Source: Prevotella melaninogenica
Lineage (GTDB): Bacteria; Bacteroidota; Bacteroidia; Bacteroidales; Bacteroidaceae
Length of the DNA stretch: 64,000 nucleotides
NCBI RefSeq assembly: GCF_018127925.1
Contig: NZ_CP072348.1
Span: forward strand, 1,091,001 to 1,155,000
Direction: 5' to 3'
Below the pieces are notes generated by a model. The model saw only the letters and a list, made by a program, of their open reading frames with translations. It had not been told where the DNA came from and did not search any database. The position numbers and the translations under genes were made by a program. Below, one piece after another: positions 1 through 8,586 of the stretch. Position 1 is the first letter of the stretch. Each line of letters starts with the position of its first letter.

Positions 1-1
1 T

Positions 2-637
2 GCTTTCTATTATCACACCGTTGAGAAGCCAGCCTTCAATGCTGACGGTACATACAACCAGAAAATAGGTGCCATAGAGAGTAATGACTACCAGTATCTT
101 GGTAAGCCATTCCCATCTGTCAATGGTTCGTTTGGTTTCGACCTAAAACTCTTCAGCCACTTCACCTTCGGGACAAAGTGGAATTACGCTTTGGGTGCAT
201 CTATCTATAATCAAAGTTTCTATAATGTATCTGGTTTGGGTGACAACTTGAAGAAGCGTAACGACCAGCTGCAGGCTCTTGCAAATGCTACCGTAGGTAC
301 TGCAGAATATAACCAAATTGCTGAGGAATTGGCACACAGCGCACGCTTCAGAGCTAACTACATCGAGAAAGCTAACTTCTTGCGCTTGTCAACGCTCTAC
401 TTAGGTTATGATTTATCATCACTCTCTCGCAGATGGACACGCAACGTGGTGAATGGAATGCGTTTCTCTTTCGCTATACAAAATGTATTTGTCCTTACCA
501 ACTACTCTGGTGCTGACCCACAAGTAGAAGGCAACGGTGGTAATCGTAAGCAGAGAGGTATTGGAAGCTTGTCACGTGACATTACCAATACTCCACACCC
601 ACGCACTTACACAGCAACTTTAAGTTTCACATTATAA
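2..637 (+). CDS. SusC/RagA-type TonB-linked outer membrane protein, C-terminal part
   Basis: The reading frame is open from the window edge (frame of base 2) to the stop at 635-637, so only about the last 211 residues are present. The translation alternates polar and aromatic residues as in TonB-dependent barrel strands and ends in a strand closing with TATLSFTL, typical of SusC-like barrels. A SusD-like lipoprotein gene follows after 15 bp, the normal order of these glycan or peptide import pairs. By family knowledge SusC forms the outer membrane channel and SusD the lid. The substrate cannot be judged from this fragment. Confidence 0.85.
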   Translation, partial: AFYYHTVEKPAFNADGTYNQKIGAIESNDYQYLGKPFPSVNGSFGFDLKLFSHFTFGTKWNYALGASIYNQSFYNVSGLGDNLKKRNDQLQALANATVGTAEYNQIAEELAHSARFRANYIEKANFLRLSTLYLGYDLSSLSRRWTRNVVNGMRFSFAIQNVFVLTNYSGADPQVEGNGGNRKQRGIGSLSRDITNTPHPRTYTATLSFTL

Positions 638-652
638 AAAGAAGACGATAAA

Positions 653-1939
653 ATGAAAAAATCAATATATGCCATTCTCGCCCTTTCTGTACTATTCGCA
701 AGTTGCGATTCATGGGTAGAAAATGCGGAGACACCAAGTAACACACTTACAAGAGACCAACTGAATAAATCAGCAATGGTTGCTAATATTCAAAGCAATA
801 GTATTACTGATGGTCCGTTGGTAGCCTACGTAAAGACGCTTCAAGGCGATGCCTCTGCTGCAGCCTTCCTCGCTTTGGGTACAACCGTTGACGAATTGAC
901 CGAAGGAACGATTCCAAATGCACTCCTTTATCGCCAAATAGCGACTGACAACCTCACTCCATCTTCGGGTACTCAGAATGATCTATGGAATAAAATCCAT
1001 AACTATTACGCTCGAAGCATTGAACTAACTGAGATTGCTGGACAGATAACAGGAGCAAATGCTGAGCAGACTGAGATTGTAAAAGCATATGGTAACTACG
1101 TTGGACATCTCCATGCTGGCTATGCTCTACAGTTGCTTGCAGAGTCTTTCTCTACAACTCCAGCAGCAGAAGGTGGATCTGTCATCTTGAATAAGGCTGT
1201 TGTTTCGCACGAGACACTACTAAACCAAGCTAAGGAGCAATACGAAGCTGCTGAGAAAGCTGCAAAGTCTGATGCACTAAAGTCCTTCAAGGGATTTGAC
1301 CAAGACGCAGCTATCCGACAAGTAAAAACCTACGAACTCAAATTAGCTATGCATCGTGGACAATACGCAGACGCTAAGACATTCGTAGAAGGTGCACTGA
1401 AGGATGGTGAGACTGTGGAGGTAATCTATAACAACGATGGTGGTGACAACCCACTTTACAGTGCTATCGGTCCAAACAGCCGTGATGTACAAGTAAGCCC
1501 TTCTCTTGAAGCTGCAAGAACAACTGATGCTGAAAAGAAAGCCTTACCACTGGCTCATGCGAGTGTAGATAAGAAAAATCCTAATCGCTATAACATTTAT
1601 GCGTCAGGGCTAACAAGAAAGGGCTCGATGATTATTTCAAACGATGATGACATCCATCTTATCAAAGCTGAACTCATCGTAAGAGGTATTATGACTGGTG
1701 ATGCAATGACAGAGGTTAATAAGGTTATTGGCAAATATGACACAGCAAGTCAACTATCAACTCCCCCTACCCTCGCTCAAATAGCCGAGTTACGTCGTAT
1801 CTTCCTTGCTTTCCGTGGTGAACGCACAGCAGATATCCGCCGTGGTTTAGAACAAGGTTCTTCCGCGACAACATGGGCAAGCCGTAAAATCAAGTGGCTG
1901 CCAATGCCTGAGAAAGAGTTACAAAGCCAAGGACTATAA
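653..1939 (+). CDS. SusD/RagB-like surface lipoprotein
   Basis: A 428-residue protein with a lipoprotein signal peptide (lipobox LFASC, lipidated Cys18). Helix-rich middle segments and a C-terminal WLPMPEKEL stretch resemble the closing segment of SusD/RagB proteins (WPIPxxE). It lies 15 bp after the SusC-like gene and is presumably co-transcribed. SusD-like proteins bind substrate at the cell surface and cap the SusC channel. At 428 residues it is shorter than starch-type SusD (about 550), closer to shorter SusD-like proteins. The start is the only ATG before the signal peptide, with an AAGAAG purine stretch upstream. Confidence 0.85.
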   Translation: MKKSIYAILALSVLFASCDSWVENAETPSNTLTRDQLNKSAMVANIQSNSITDGPLVAYVKTLQGDASAAAFLALGTTVDELTEGTIPNALLYRQIATDNLTPSSGTQNDLWNKIHNYYARSIELTEIAGQITGANAEQTEIVKAYGNYVGHLHAGYALQLLAESFSTTPAAEGGSVILNKAVVSHETLLNQAKEQYEAAEKAAKSDALKSFKGFDQDAAIRQVKTYELKLAMHRGQYADAKTFVEGALKDGETVEVIYNNDGGDNPLYSAIGPNSRDVQVSPSLEAARTTDAEKKALPLAHASVDKKNPNRYNIYASGLTRKGSMIISNDDDIHLIKAELIVRGIMTGDAMTEVNKVIGKYDTASQLSTPPTLAQIAELRRIFLAFRGERTADIRRGLEQGSSATTWASRKIKWLPMPEKELQSQGL

Positions 1940-1966
1940 GGATCTGAAAATCCCACTTCATCCATA

Positions 1967-2025
1967 CAGCACCCTTCCATCAAAACCACAATAGGCTTCT
2001 AATGGAAGGGTGTAGTGTTTTTCGC
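1967..2025 (+). terminator. Hairpin after the SusD-like gene
   Basis: ACCCTTCCAT at 1971-1980 pairs with ATGGAAGGGT at 2002-2011, followed by a T-containing tail. It lies between two convergent genes and could serve both strands. Confidence 0.7.
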
Positions 2026-2163
2026 TAACAAAAGACCATTCGTCTAATACTAAACAAAAGAAGAATACAAAAAAAGGATGTACCTTCATTGTTGGCACAT
2101 CCTCGTCTATATTCTTTTCTGTAATCTGACACTTCTTCTTTACAAGAGATGATCGAAGAGAGC

Positions 2164-2628
2164 TTATTCAGGGACTGGACCGACACTTTCCTCTTTCTTT
2201 TTCTTCTCTTTCTTTTCCTCCTTCTCTTTCTCATCCTTCCACTCCTCCCAGTAGATAGTTTCAGACACTAGCGAACGAGTAGCAACCTTATTGCTCTGCG
2301 TGCGTGAAGTCTCGGGAATAAAGCGTACACGGATGCCTTTTATCTGCTTTGCCGTCACTTCTTCTGGCTTCGCGATACCCTTATCAGCGTTGATGGTGTA
2401 GTAAAACGTACCCACGCCCTCCAGTTTCACCGTGCGCCCTTCGGCCATAAAGGAAGCCATCACACCGCCAAGATCCTTTAACACAGCATACGTGTCACCA
2501 CGGCTCACCGTTGAAATCAATGCCAAGCGATCTGCCACCTGATCTGTCGTTACAGGTTTTCCAACCGTCACTACCTGTGGATACCACAGGCCTGTAATCT
2601 TTTTCTTTACTTTTTTAAAAAATGCCAT
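2164..2628 (-). CDS. HU-like DNA-binding protein (Bacteroidota HU-HIG type)
   Basis: A 154-residue basic protein. Residues 1 to about 125 fit the Bacteroidota HU-like family: a helical N-terminus, then a beta-arm region with GVGTFYYTINADKG, and a RVRFIPE segment. The C-terminus from about residue 128 is a low-complexity Lys/Glu tail. Members are usually annotated as histone-like DNA-binding proteins and are thought to bind DNA without strong sequence specificity. It faces the SusD-like gene convergently and appears monocistronic. The ATG at 2626-2628 is the only plausible start. Confidence 0.8.
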   Translation of the reverse strand: MAFFKKVKKKITGLWYPQVVTVGKPVTTDQVADRLALISTVSRGDTYAVLKDLGGVMASFMAEGRTVKLEGVGTFYYTINADKGIAKPEEVTAKQIKGIRVRFIPETSRTQSNKVATRSLVSETIYWEEWKDEKEKEEKKEKKKKEESVGPVPE

Positions 2629-2704
2629 AATATTAATACTTTAAAGTTGATAAATATAGTTTGTAAATTATTTTCTTAATTAAGATACTCTCACCCCTAT
2701 TCTC

Positions 2705-2779
2705 AGGCTACCTCGGTATAGGACTAAGGGTATCTCAGTATAGGACCGAGGTACCCTTAGTCCAATACCGAGATAGCCT
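2705..2779. repeat. Long inverted repeat containing a 22-bp direct repeat
   Basis: The left arm 2706-2732 and right arm 2752-2778 are complementary at all but two positions, extended by an A-T pair at 2705/2779, with a 19-nt loop. Inside, TATAGGAC occurs at 2717 and again at 2739, exactly 22 bp apart, and a smaller alternative hairpin is possible (ACCTCGG at 2710-2716 with CCGAGGT at 2746-2752). It lies downstream of the fimbrillin-like gene and upstream of the HU-like gene, both on the minus strand. There is no T-run, so it is not a standard terminator. Confidence 0.85.
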
Positions 2780-2853
2780 ATTTTATAACACATTGATAAT
2801 CAATATATTACTAAAGCGCATAAATACCCTTATATTTGTAAATATTTTTCGTG

Positions 2854-4431
2854 CTAATTGTCACCGAAATCCGAGAATGGCTGCACTCTGTACCCAAGCT
2901 CGCTACCATTGATTGTCACGGAGACGCTGCTACTGCCGAAAGTTATGTAATATGCTTTGTTACTAGCTGATGGATGGGCACTAGACGACCAGTATTGTCC
3001 AATTCCTCCAACGCCGATTAGCATACCATAGTTATAGAGCCCCAGGGCTGGTAGATAAAAATAATCACCGATATCACTAGCAGAGGGGAGACCAGGATTA
3101 AGAGAACTGATGGTAAAGTATTGATATTGTGTACGTAGATCCACGCTGGCATTGTCAGGAATATGAGTATCTGTGAAGCCACTTATATTTGACTTCTTCT
3201 TGAACCACATTCCACCTTTGTACAGATGACCCATAGTCGTCCATAGTTTGTCTCCATCCCATCGTGGATCGCCTTTTTTGATATACCATACCATTTCATT
3301 GGCATTAGGAACTGAGATACAGGACTGTGTTGCATCAAACCTACCTGAGCCACCTCCTTCGTGATAGTAACGAAAATCACTATTATTCTGGGCATAGTTT
3401 GACGAGCTATTGCCATCGAGTGTTGGCTGACCTACACCTGCGGCTAGATTTCTTGTCCATTCGTAACCAGACCAATATTGCTGCCAAGCATCCCACATGT
3501 AGTAATGATCGCCATCATAATCTTTTATGTCAAGGTTGGCAGTCATATCGTAATAGGTGTTCTTGTCGTAATTGAAAGCACTTAGGGTCTTAGTGATAGT
3601 TCCCTCAACATTGGTGGCAATATCTTTTAAGGTGTATTTTACCGTGAGCGTATGTGTACCTGGTTTGATAAGCACATAAGCACTGTTATCTGTTACGCTG
3701 GCTACTTTCTTTATTGGGAAACCGTTAGGAGAAACGCTACTTCCGGCTGTTGTAACAACAATCTGTTTACCTGTACCTGTACCAGTAAGTTCGCCACTTG
3801 ATGGGTCAAGCGTGTAAGTTCCTGTGATGTTATTGTCGGAAGTTACTTCAACTTTTGTAAGGTAGCAATCATTTAAGGTTGCGTTTGGATTATAAGGCTG
3901 GAGAACAAGGATGGCTGCTTGGTGATCAAGCGCAAAAGAGAATGAACCACCACCTACAGTACCTGTTGCATCTGCTGTTCCGCAGTCGCCTGACACGCCA
4001 AAGTGAGCGGTGCTGTTTGGCTCTGATTGGCTTTGAGCTGCTGGAATTGTTACCTGATCATTGCTACCGTTCTTGCCAGGGTAGTAAACCTTATAGCTGG
4101 CGCTTGCAGTAAATTTACCTGGCACCTTAAACTTGAAAGAAGTAACCTTACCTGTTGGTGAATTGCTACTCTTACGCCATACGTTGTTGTCATCCTTTAC
4201 ATAAATATAGTCACCTGCTTCCCAATAGAAATTACCACTGGTGTAATCCATTGTGGTACGGGTTTTAGCCTCATCACCTGCAACAAAGGTAGTAAGGTTT
4301 TTATCGTTCTCGGTGTCAGTGCCTGTTGTGCCCTGTGCTACATCTTCATTGGCACACGATGCGAATGCCAACGCGAGTCCGCAGAAAGCGGCAAACGATA
4401 ACAGGCGTGTCTTAAATAAATTCTTTTTCAT
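2854..4431 (-). CDS. Fimbrillin-like surface lipoprotein with C-terminal fibrobacter-paralogue-like domain
   Basis: A 525-residue lipoprotein: signal peptide with lipobox FASC (Cys26), then a TRTTMDY segment and beta-rich repeats as in the fimbrillin/Mfa-like families of Bacteroidales (about residues 40-300). The C-terminal 200 residues contain GQYWSSS, AYYITFGSS and LGYRVQPF, resembling the domain of the 'Fibrobacter succinogenes major paralogous' family. It is presumably displayed at the surface as an adhesin or minor pilus component; this role is inferred. A 69-codon gene lies 55 bp upstream on the same strand, and the likely promoter of the unit is far upstream at about 5230, across a (TG)n tract. 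Confidence 0.7.
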   Translation of the reverse strand: MKKNLFKTRLLSFAAFCGLALAFASCANEDVAQGTTGTDTENDKNLTTFVAGDEAKTRTTMDYTSGNFYWEAGDYIYVKDDNNVWRKSSNSPTGKVTSFKFKVPGKFTASASYKVYYPGKNGSNDQVTIPAAQSQSEPNSTAHFGVSGDCGTADATGTVGGGSFSFALDHQAAILVLQPYNPNATLNDCYLTKVEVTSDNNITGTYTLDPSSGELTGTGTGKQIVVTTAGSSVSPNGFPIKKVASVTDNSAYVLIKPGTHTLTVKYTLKDIATNVEGTITKTLSAFNYDKNTYYDMTANLDIKDYDGDHYYMWDAWQQYWSGYEWTRNLAAGVGQPTLDGNSSSNYAQNNSDFRYYHEGGGSGRFDATQSCISVPNANEMVWYIKKGDPRWDGDKLWTTMGHLYKGGMWFKKKSNISGFTDTHIPDNASVDLRTQYQYFTISSLNPGLPSASDIGDYFYLPALGLYNYGMLIGVGGIGQYWSSSAHPSASNKAYYITFGSSSVSVTINGSELGYRVQPFSDFGDN

Positions 4432-4486
4432 TGTCTGTCTTTTCTTTTTTTGATTCTGTTTTCTTTTCTGTAAATAACTCTCTTGC

Positions 4487-4696
4487 TTAATCTTCCCATG
4501 GAGAAGAAGTACCCTTGCTACTCTCTTCTAAATCTTCCCATTCTGCTACAGCTTTAGCACTTGATGGACCAGAAGCATGATGTCCAGGATTGTGCTGGCT
4601 AGGGAAAGAGGTAGCCATAAGATTAGTTTCTTCACTCACGTGTGCTATCTGGCACTGTGGCACGAGATAGACTTTTCTTTCTTTTGTTTTCATCAT
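4487..4696 (-). CDS. Small Prevotella-type protein of unknown function
   Basis: A 69-residue protein starting at tandem ATGs (4696 or 4693). I do not recognise a named family. The N-terminus carries KVYLVPQCQ, a pattern I associate with many tiny Prevotella/Bacteroides proteins. The middle is rich in His, Pro, Ser and Gly (NPGHHASGPSS) and the tail is acidic with two Trp-Glu-Asp motifs. There is no membrane segment or lipobox. It precedes the fimbrillin-like lipoprotein by 55 bp in the same direction, suggesting co-transcription. It could be a secreted peptide or a precursor peptide; nothing here shows modification genes. Confidence 0.5.
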   Translation of the reverse strand: MMKTKERKVYLVPQCQIAHVSEETNLMATSFPSQHNPGHHASGPSSAKAVAEWEDLEESSKGTSSPWED

Positions 4697-4759
4697 CTTT
4701 TTGATTTGATTAAAATAGTTGTTATCTACTCTCTATGTGGCTTTATTGCTCACCTTTTA

Positions 4760-5206
<447 letters not shown>

Positions 5207-5225
5207 TGCTAAGTTATTCACGCTG

Positions 5226-5233
5226 CAAAGGTA
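5226..5233 (-). promoter_or_regulatory. Bacteroidota -7 box reading toward the fimbrillin-like operon
   Basis: The minus strand reads TACCTTTGCA, matching the TAnnTTTG consensus. No clear -33 TTTG is seen 20 bp upstream. Transcription from here would give a leader of about 520 nt that includes the TG tract. Confidence 0.55.
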
Positions 5234-5411
5234 AAAAGAAAATATGGAATAAAAGAATAAACAGAGATAAAATAGCCTTCATAACTTAGGGAATTTCAGT
5301 TAATTCCCTACTTACAGCGTACGTTATCAGGCAGAACGCTGTGATGGTTGTCCGTTGAGAGGCTCATGTTTTAAGGCAAGAGGAAACAGAATTATAGAAG
5401 TAAACCACCAA

Positions 5412-5501
5412 CTACAGCACTATAAACAAAAGGCACGGGACTAACAATCCTGCACAATAGGCACCTAACAATAAAAGAATAGTAAATACAATAATACTCA
5501 T
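5412..5501 (-). CDS. Candidate 29-residue hydrophobic membrane peptide
   Basis: An ATG at 5499-5501 opens a 29-codon frame ending at TAG 5412-5414. Its product is almost entirely Leu, Ile, Val, Phe, Cys and Gly, long enough for one transmembrane helix. A perfect TACCTTTG box lies 20 bp upstream at 5521-5528 on the same strand, giving a very short leader, as is common in this window. The Shine-Dalgarno match is poor, which is normal in Bacteroidota. I do not recognise it; it could be a small membrane protein or a type I toxin-like peptide. Otherwise the surrounding 5240-5700 region is empty. Confidence 0.4.
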   Translation of the reverse strand: MSIIVFTILLLLGAYCAGLLVPCLLFIVL

Positions 5502-5520
5502 TGAGATTTAATCTTGAATG

Positions 5521-5528
5521 CAAAGGTA
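5521..5528 (-). promoter_or_regulatory. -7 box (TACCTTTG) ahead of the 29-codon frame
   Basis: Exact TAnnTTTG match on the minus strand, 20 bp before the ATG of the short hydrophobic frame. No -33 element is evident. Confidence 0.5.
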
Positions 5529-5702
5529 AGCAAATACTCCGAAAGTAGATAGCCTCTTTTAAGAAATTAAGTTGACCTTATCTAAAAACAAAGAAACACC
5601 ATCGACAAATAGAAGCACATTTATCATTCTAAGGATCTAACATTCTCAAACATGCGAGCGCAATTACTGCCCAAAATATGTCTGAACCTCATCTATAATT
5701 AT

Positions 5703-5710
5703 TAACTTTG
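5703..5710 (+). promoter_or_regulatory. -7 box TAACTTTG of the sulfatase gene
   Basis: TAACTTTG fits TAnnTTTG and ends 18 bp before the ATG at 5729. A possible TTG start at 5708 lies inside this box and would precede the transcription start, so it is not used. Confidence 0.65.
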
Positions 5711-5728
5711 CCAAAAAATAAGCAAACG

Positions 5729-7801
5729 ATGGACAAAAGAACAAATGTAATTACCAAGAATCCTATTAATTTCATTGGAACACGATTTTTAAAACTGTAT
5801 CTACTTATTGGATTTATCCTAAGAATTATCTTAATGTGGAATGTCCCCGAAGATTCTTCTTTCTCTTTCTGGGAGATAATCAGATTCTTAAGTGTTGGCT
5901 TCGTAACAGATATTTGTATGGCAATTTTGCTTGCCTTACCATTACAAATTATAAACCTTGGGCTAAATGAAGCTAAATATCATCGTGTCACAGGATGGAT
6001 CATTGAACTTCTACTAACTATTGCCTTTGCCTACGTATTATTCTTCCACACCATCTTCCACGAATATGGAGGCGGCGCACCAAAGATTGCACGAATATTC
6101 CTCGGATGGAAACTATTCAGTTTCTCCATACGCTTTTTCATTCCAAGAACAAGAGAAGCATGGCGTAAGATCTCCCTCTATATAACTTGGGCTGTATATG
6201 TTTTCTTATTACTTTGCGTCACAGCAGGAGAATACATCTTCTGGGGAGAGTTTGGCGTAAGATATAATTTCATTGCAGTAGACTATCTCGTCTACACTCA
6301 CGAAGTTATTGGGAACATCATGGAGTCTTATTCTATTGTTCCGTTGATTGGCATTACATTACTCTTAACAGCTGCAATTATCTTCCTTCAATCGCGACAT
6401 TACAAGCTAAAGGTTACTCATCTTTACAATGCGAAGAAGTTTCTTATACACCTTTCTATATATATGGTCTTAGCAATAAGCTCATATTTTATCTTACAAG
6501 GCACCCATGCTCTACAAAGTAACAATCAATACGTTACTCAACTTGAACAAAACGGAGCCTGCGACTTTGTCATTGCTTTCCAGAGTAACATGTTAGAGTA
6601 TGATAAGTTCTATACTATGTTACCCAAACAACAATGTGTGTCTCAGTATCGTCAATTAAGTGGACTTAACAAGGAGGGAAAAAAGGCGATTGGAGAGTTC
6701 CTTGCTTCACAACGCCCTAACATCGTCTTAATAACAGTAGAAAGCCTAAGTGCTGATTTCCTTACGCGATATGGAAATAAAGAGAACCTTACCCCACAAC
6801 TTGACAAGCTCATGCAAGGGAGTATTGTCTTTGACAGTCTATACGCAGCAGGAAACAGAACAGTTAGAGGATTAGAAGCATTATCTCTTTGCATTCCACC
6901 GAGTGCAGGAGAAAGCATCATCAAGCGAAAGGCTAACCGAATGGGGAACTTATCAATAGGTCGTATCCTTTCTCACTTGGGGTACAAATCGCAATTCATC
7001 TATGGCGGAGATAGTTATTTCGATAACATGGGCGACTTCTTCAGTCATAATGGCTACGAGGTAATAGACCGAAAGGACATACCGAACAATCAAGTAACAT
7101 TCGCAAACATTTGGGGTGTCTGTGATGAAGATATCTTCAACAAGAGCTTACAAGTATTCGATAAGGACTATCAGTCGAAACTTCCTTTCTTCGCACAGAT
7201 TATGACCACGAGCAACCATCGCCCTTACACCTATCCCAGTGGCAGAATTAAAGTAGACGGTGACCCTAACACAAGAGAAGCCGCAGTAAAATATACAGAC
7301 TATGCAATCGGTAAATTCATTAATGACGCCCGAAAGAAAGCATGGTTCCAGAATACCGTATTCGTAGTTATTGCTGATCACTGTGCATCCAGTGCCGGGA
7401 AAACATCACTTCCTATAGACCGCTACCATATTCCATGCCTCATCTATGCGCCAGCTATTCTCCAACCAAGAAAGATTGAAACTATATGCTCGCAGATTGA
7501 TGTCATGCCTACCCTACTTTCTCTCCTCAAGTTACGTTGCACTGTAAGTTTCACAGGACAAGACATCCTCGCACCAACCTATCATCCTCGTGCATTCATG
7601 GCAACTTACCAAGACCTTGGGTATCTTGAAGGTAATCGACTAACTGTTTTATCGCCAGTCCGCAATATACGACAATACATCGTTCGTCCATTACACGATG
7701 GTACATTTGAAGAGCAACCTACAAAGCAAATGAATCAAGAACTCGTTCGCAAGGCGCAGGCTTACTACCAATACACAAACTTATACGTGAAAGCGCAATA
7801 G
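5729..7801 (+). CDS. LTA synthase-like membrane sulfatase / phosphoglycerol transferase family protein
   Basis: A 690-residue protein with about five N-terminal membrane segments (to roughly residue 260) followed by a periplasmic alkaline-phosphatase/sulfatase fold. Visible landmarks are NIVLITVES with the metal-binding Glu (about 336), GNRTVRGLEA with the nucleophile Thr (about 377), FFAQIMTTSNHRPY, and VVIADHCASS with metal ligands (about 549). LtaS-type enzymes move phosphoglycerol or phosphoethanolamine from lipids to glycans. In Gram-negatives the acceptor is usually an envelope glycan or LPS, which cannot be assigned here. The ATG at 5729 is chosen because the TTG at 5708 sits in the promoter box. 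Monocistronic, with a hairpin at 7852. Confidence 0.85.
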   Translation: MDKRTNVITKNPINFIGTRFLKLYLLIGFILRIILMWNVPEDSSFSFWEIIRFLSVGFVTDICMAILLALPLQIINLGLNEAKYHRVTGWIIELLLTIAFAYVLFFHTIFHEYGGGAPKIARIFLGWKLFSFSIRFFIPRTREAWRKISLYITWAVYVFLLLCVTAGEYIFWGEFGVRYNFIAVDYLVYTHEVIGNIMESYSIVPLIGITLLLTAAIIFLQSRHYKLKVTHLYNAKKFLIHLSIYMVLAISSYFILQGTHALQSNNQYVTQLEQNGACDFVIAFQSNMLEYDKFYTMLPKQQCVSQYRQLSGLNKEGKKAIGEFLASQRPNIVLITVESLSADFLTRYGNKENLTPQLDKLMQGSIVFDSLYAAGNRTVRGLEALSLCIPPSAGESIIKRKANRMGNLSIGRILSHLGYKSQFIYGGDSYFDNMGDFFSHNGYEVIDRKDIPNNQVTFANIWGVCDEDIFNKSLQVFDKDYQSKLPFFAQIMTTSNHRPYTYPSGRIKVDGDPNTREAAVKYTDYAIGKFINDARKKAWFQNTVFVVIADHCASSAGKTSLPIDRYHIPCLIYAPAILQPRKIETICSQIDVMPTLLSLLKLRCTVSFTGQDILAPTYHPRAFMATYQDLGYLEGNRLTVLSPVRNIRQYIVRPLHDGTFEEQPTKQMNQELVRKAQAYYQYTNLYVKAQ

Positions 7802-7851
7802 CTTAACCAAAGTAGTGAACTTGTAACATGCTTACAAGCCCCTCTGAAACA

Positions 7852-7892
7852 GAAAGTCGCCCCCAATATGGAGGCGACTTTCAAGTATTTTA
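7852..7892 (+). terminator. Hairpin after the sulfatase gene
   Basis: GAAAGTCGCC at 7852-7861 pairs perfectly with GGCGACTTTC at 7873-7882, followed by a T-rich stretch. Confidence 0.8.
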
Positions 7893-7908
7893 ATCTTAAA
7901 GGGATTGC

Positions 7909-8066
7909 TTATGCTTCAACCTTACCATTGCCAAATGGAGCGATGGTGCGTGGTCCCTGGTCTTTGGGTTCGCGGCGGTCATCTTACCAAACTCTTTCTC
8001 GTAGCATACTACATTGTCCTGCAAAGCTGCAAGGAGACGCAATGCGTGCTCAGGAGCAATAAATAC
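7909..8066 (-). pseudogene. Truncated and frameshifted copy of the DUF3467 gene
   Basis: Read on the minus strand, 8066 to about 7983 encodes VFIAPEHALRLLAALQDN and continues as in the intact DUF3467 protein (39656-39985). A single-base loss near 7980 shifts the frame. After correction the tail reads RTIAPFGNGKVEA and ends at a stop at 7909-7911, matching the intact RTIAPFGPGKVDA. Codons 1-58 are missing: the leader is joined directly to the codon for Val59 at a short ATT-type microhomology. The promoter is preserved upstream. No other part of the gene is found nearby. Confidence 0.85.
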
Positions 8067-8080
8067 TTTCTTCTTTTACG

Positions 8081-8112
8081 CAAAGATAATACATTAAAGT
8101 TATTTGTCCAAA
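8081..8112 (-). promoter_or_regulatory. Preserved promoter of the DUF3467 pseudogene
   Basis: The minus strand has TTTG (8109-8112), a 20-bp spacer and TATCTTTG (8081-8088). Sequence and spacing match the promoter of the intact DUF3467 gene at 39584-39615, including the ATTTGGACAAAT context. Confidence 0.8.
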
Positions 8113-8331
8113 TCTAACTACAAAAGTTTTACTCTAAACCTATTAGATTTCCACCTCAAAATAACACTACTAACAGAACTTCCTTTAGGTTCTTCCATTA
8201 AAGTCAAATCAACCAATAGAGCCTCATGACATTTTGTTTTATTATTGATATCTTTCCGTCTTCTGCGAGGCCACTTATTCCCATATCAACCAATACTTGT
8301 AAACTATTTTCATACAACTCAAAACCAATAC

Positions 8332-8441
8332 ATGCTCTTTTGGTTGCTAAAAGACGCCTAATTGACTTACAAAAGATGCCCTTTAGAGGTCTTACTAACG
8401 CCCTTTTGAAGTCCAATTAAGCACCTTTTCTTACACAGGAT
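8332..8441 (+). repeat. 22-bp array, family 1, copy A
   Basis: Five units begin at 8332, 8354, 8376, 8398 and 8420. Units start ATGCTC, ACGCCT, ATGCCC, ACGCCC and AGCACC. The fourth contains CCCTTTTGAAGTCCAATT, the most conserved stretch of the family. Flanks are shared with copies B and C (TTGTAAACTATTTTCA upstream; TAACTAACTGATTT downstream, shared with B), so the array sits in a larger dispersed element. No reading frame covers it. Confidence 0.9.
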
Positions 8442-8586
8442 CATAACTAACTGATTTACTATTGGTTACAAACTTATCTTTTACATATATTTTTGCCGTT
8501 ATTTGTAGATGTTTTATTCGAGATTATGTAATAATTTTTCAAAATAATTATCTGCAACACTTTGTTTTTACAGCATTTTTATTTAT

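Noticed and set aside
2025-2234. Minus-strand Arg/Lys-rich 69-codon frame
   Set aside because: It overlaps the 3' end of the HU-like gene in another frame and its composition mirrors the Lys/Glu tail codons.
2830-2840. Plus-strand TATATTTG near 2830 as a promoter
   Set aside because: It would read antisense into the fimbrillin-like gene and no -33 or gene follows; likely chance in AT-rich DNA.
7868-8062. Plus-strand frames of 64-70 codons over the DUF3467 remnant
   Set aside because: They are antisense to a recognisable pseudogene; all similarity is on the minus strand.
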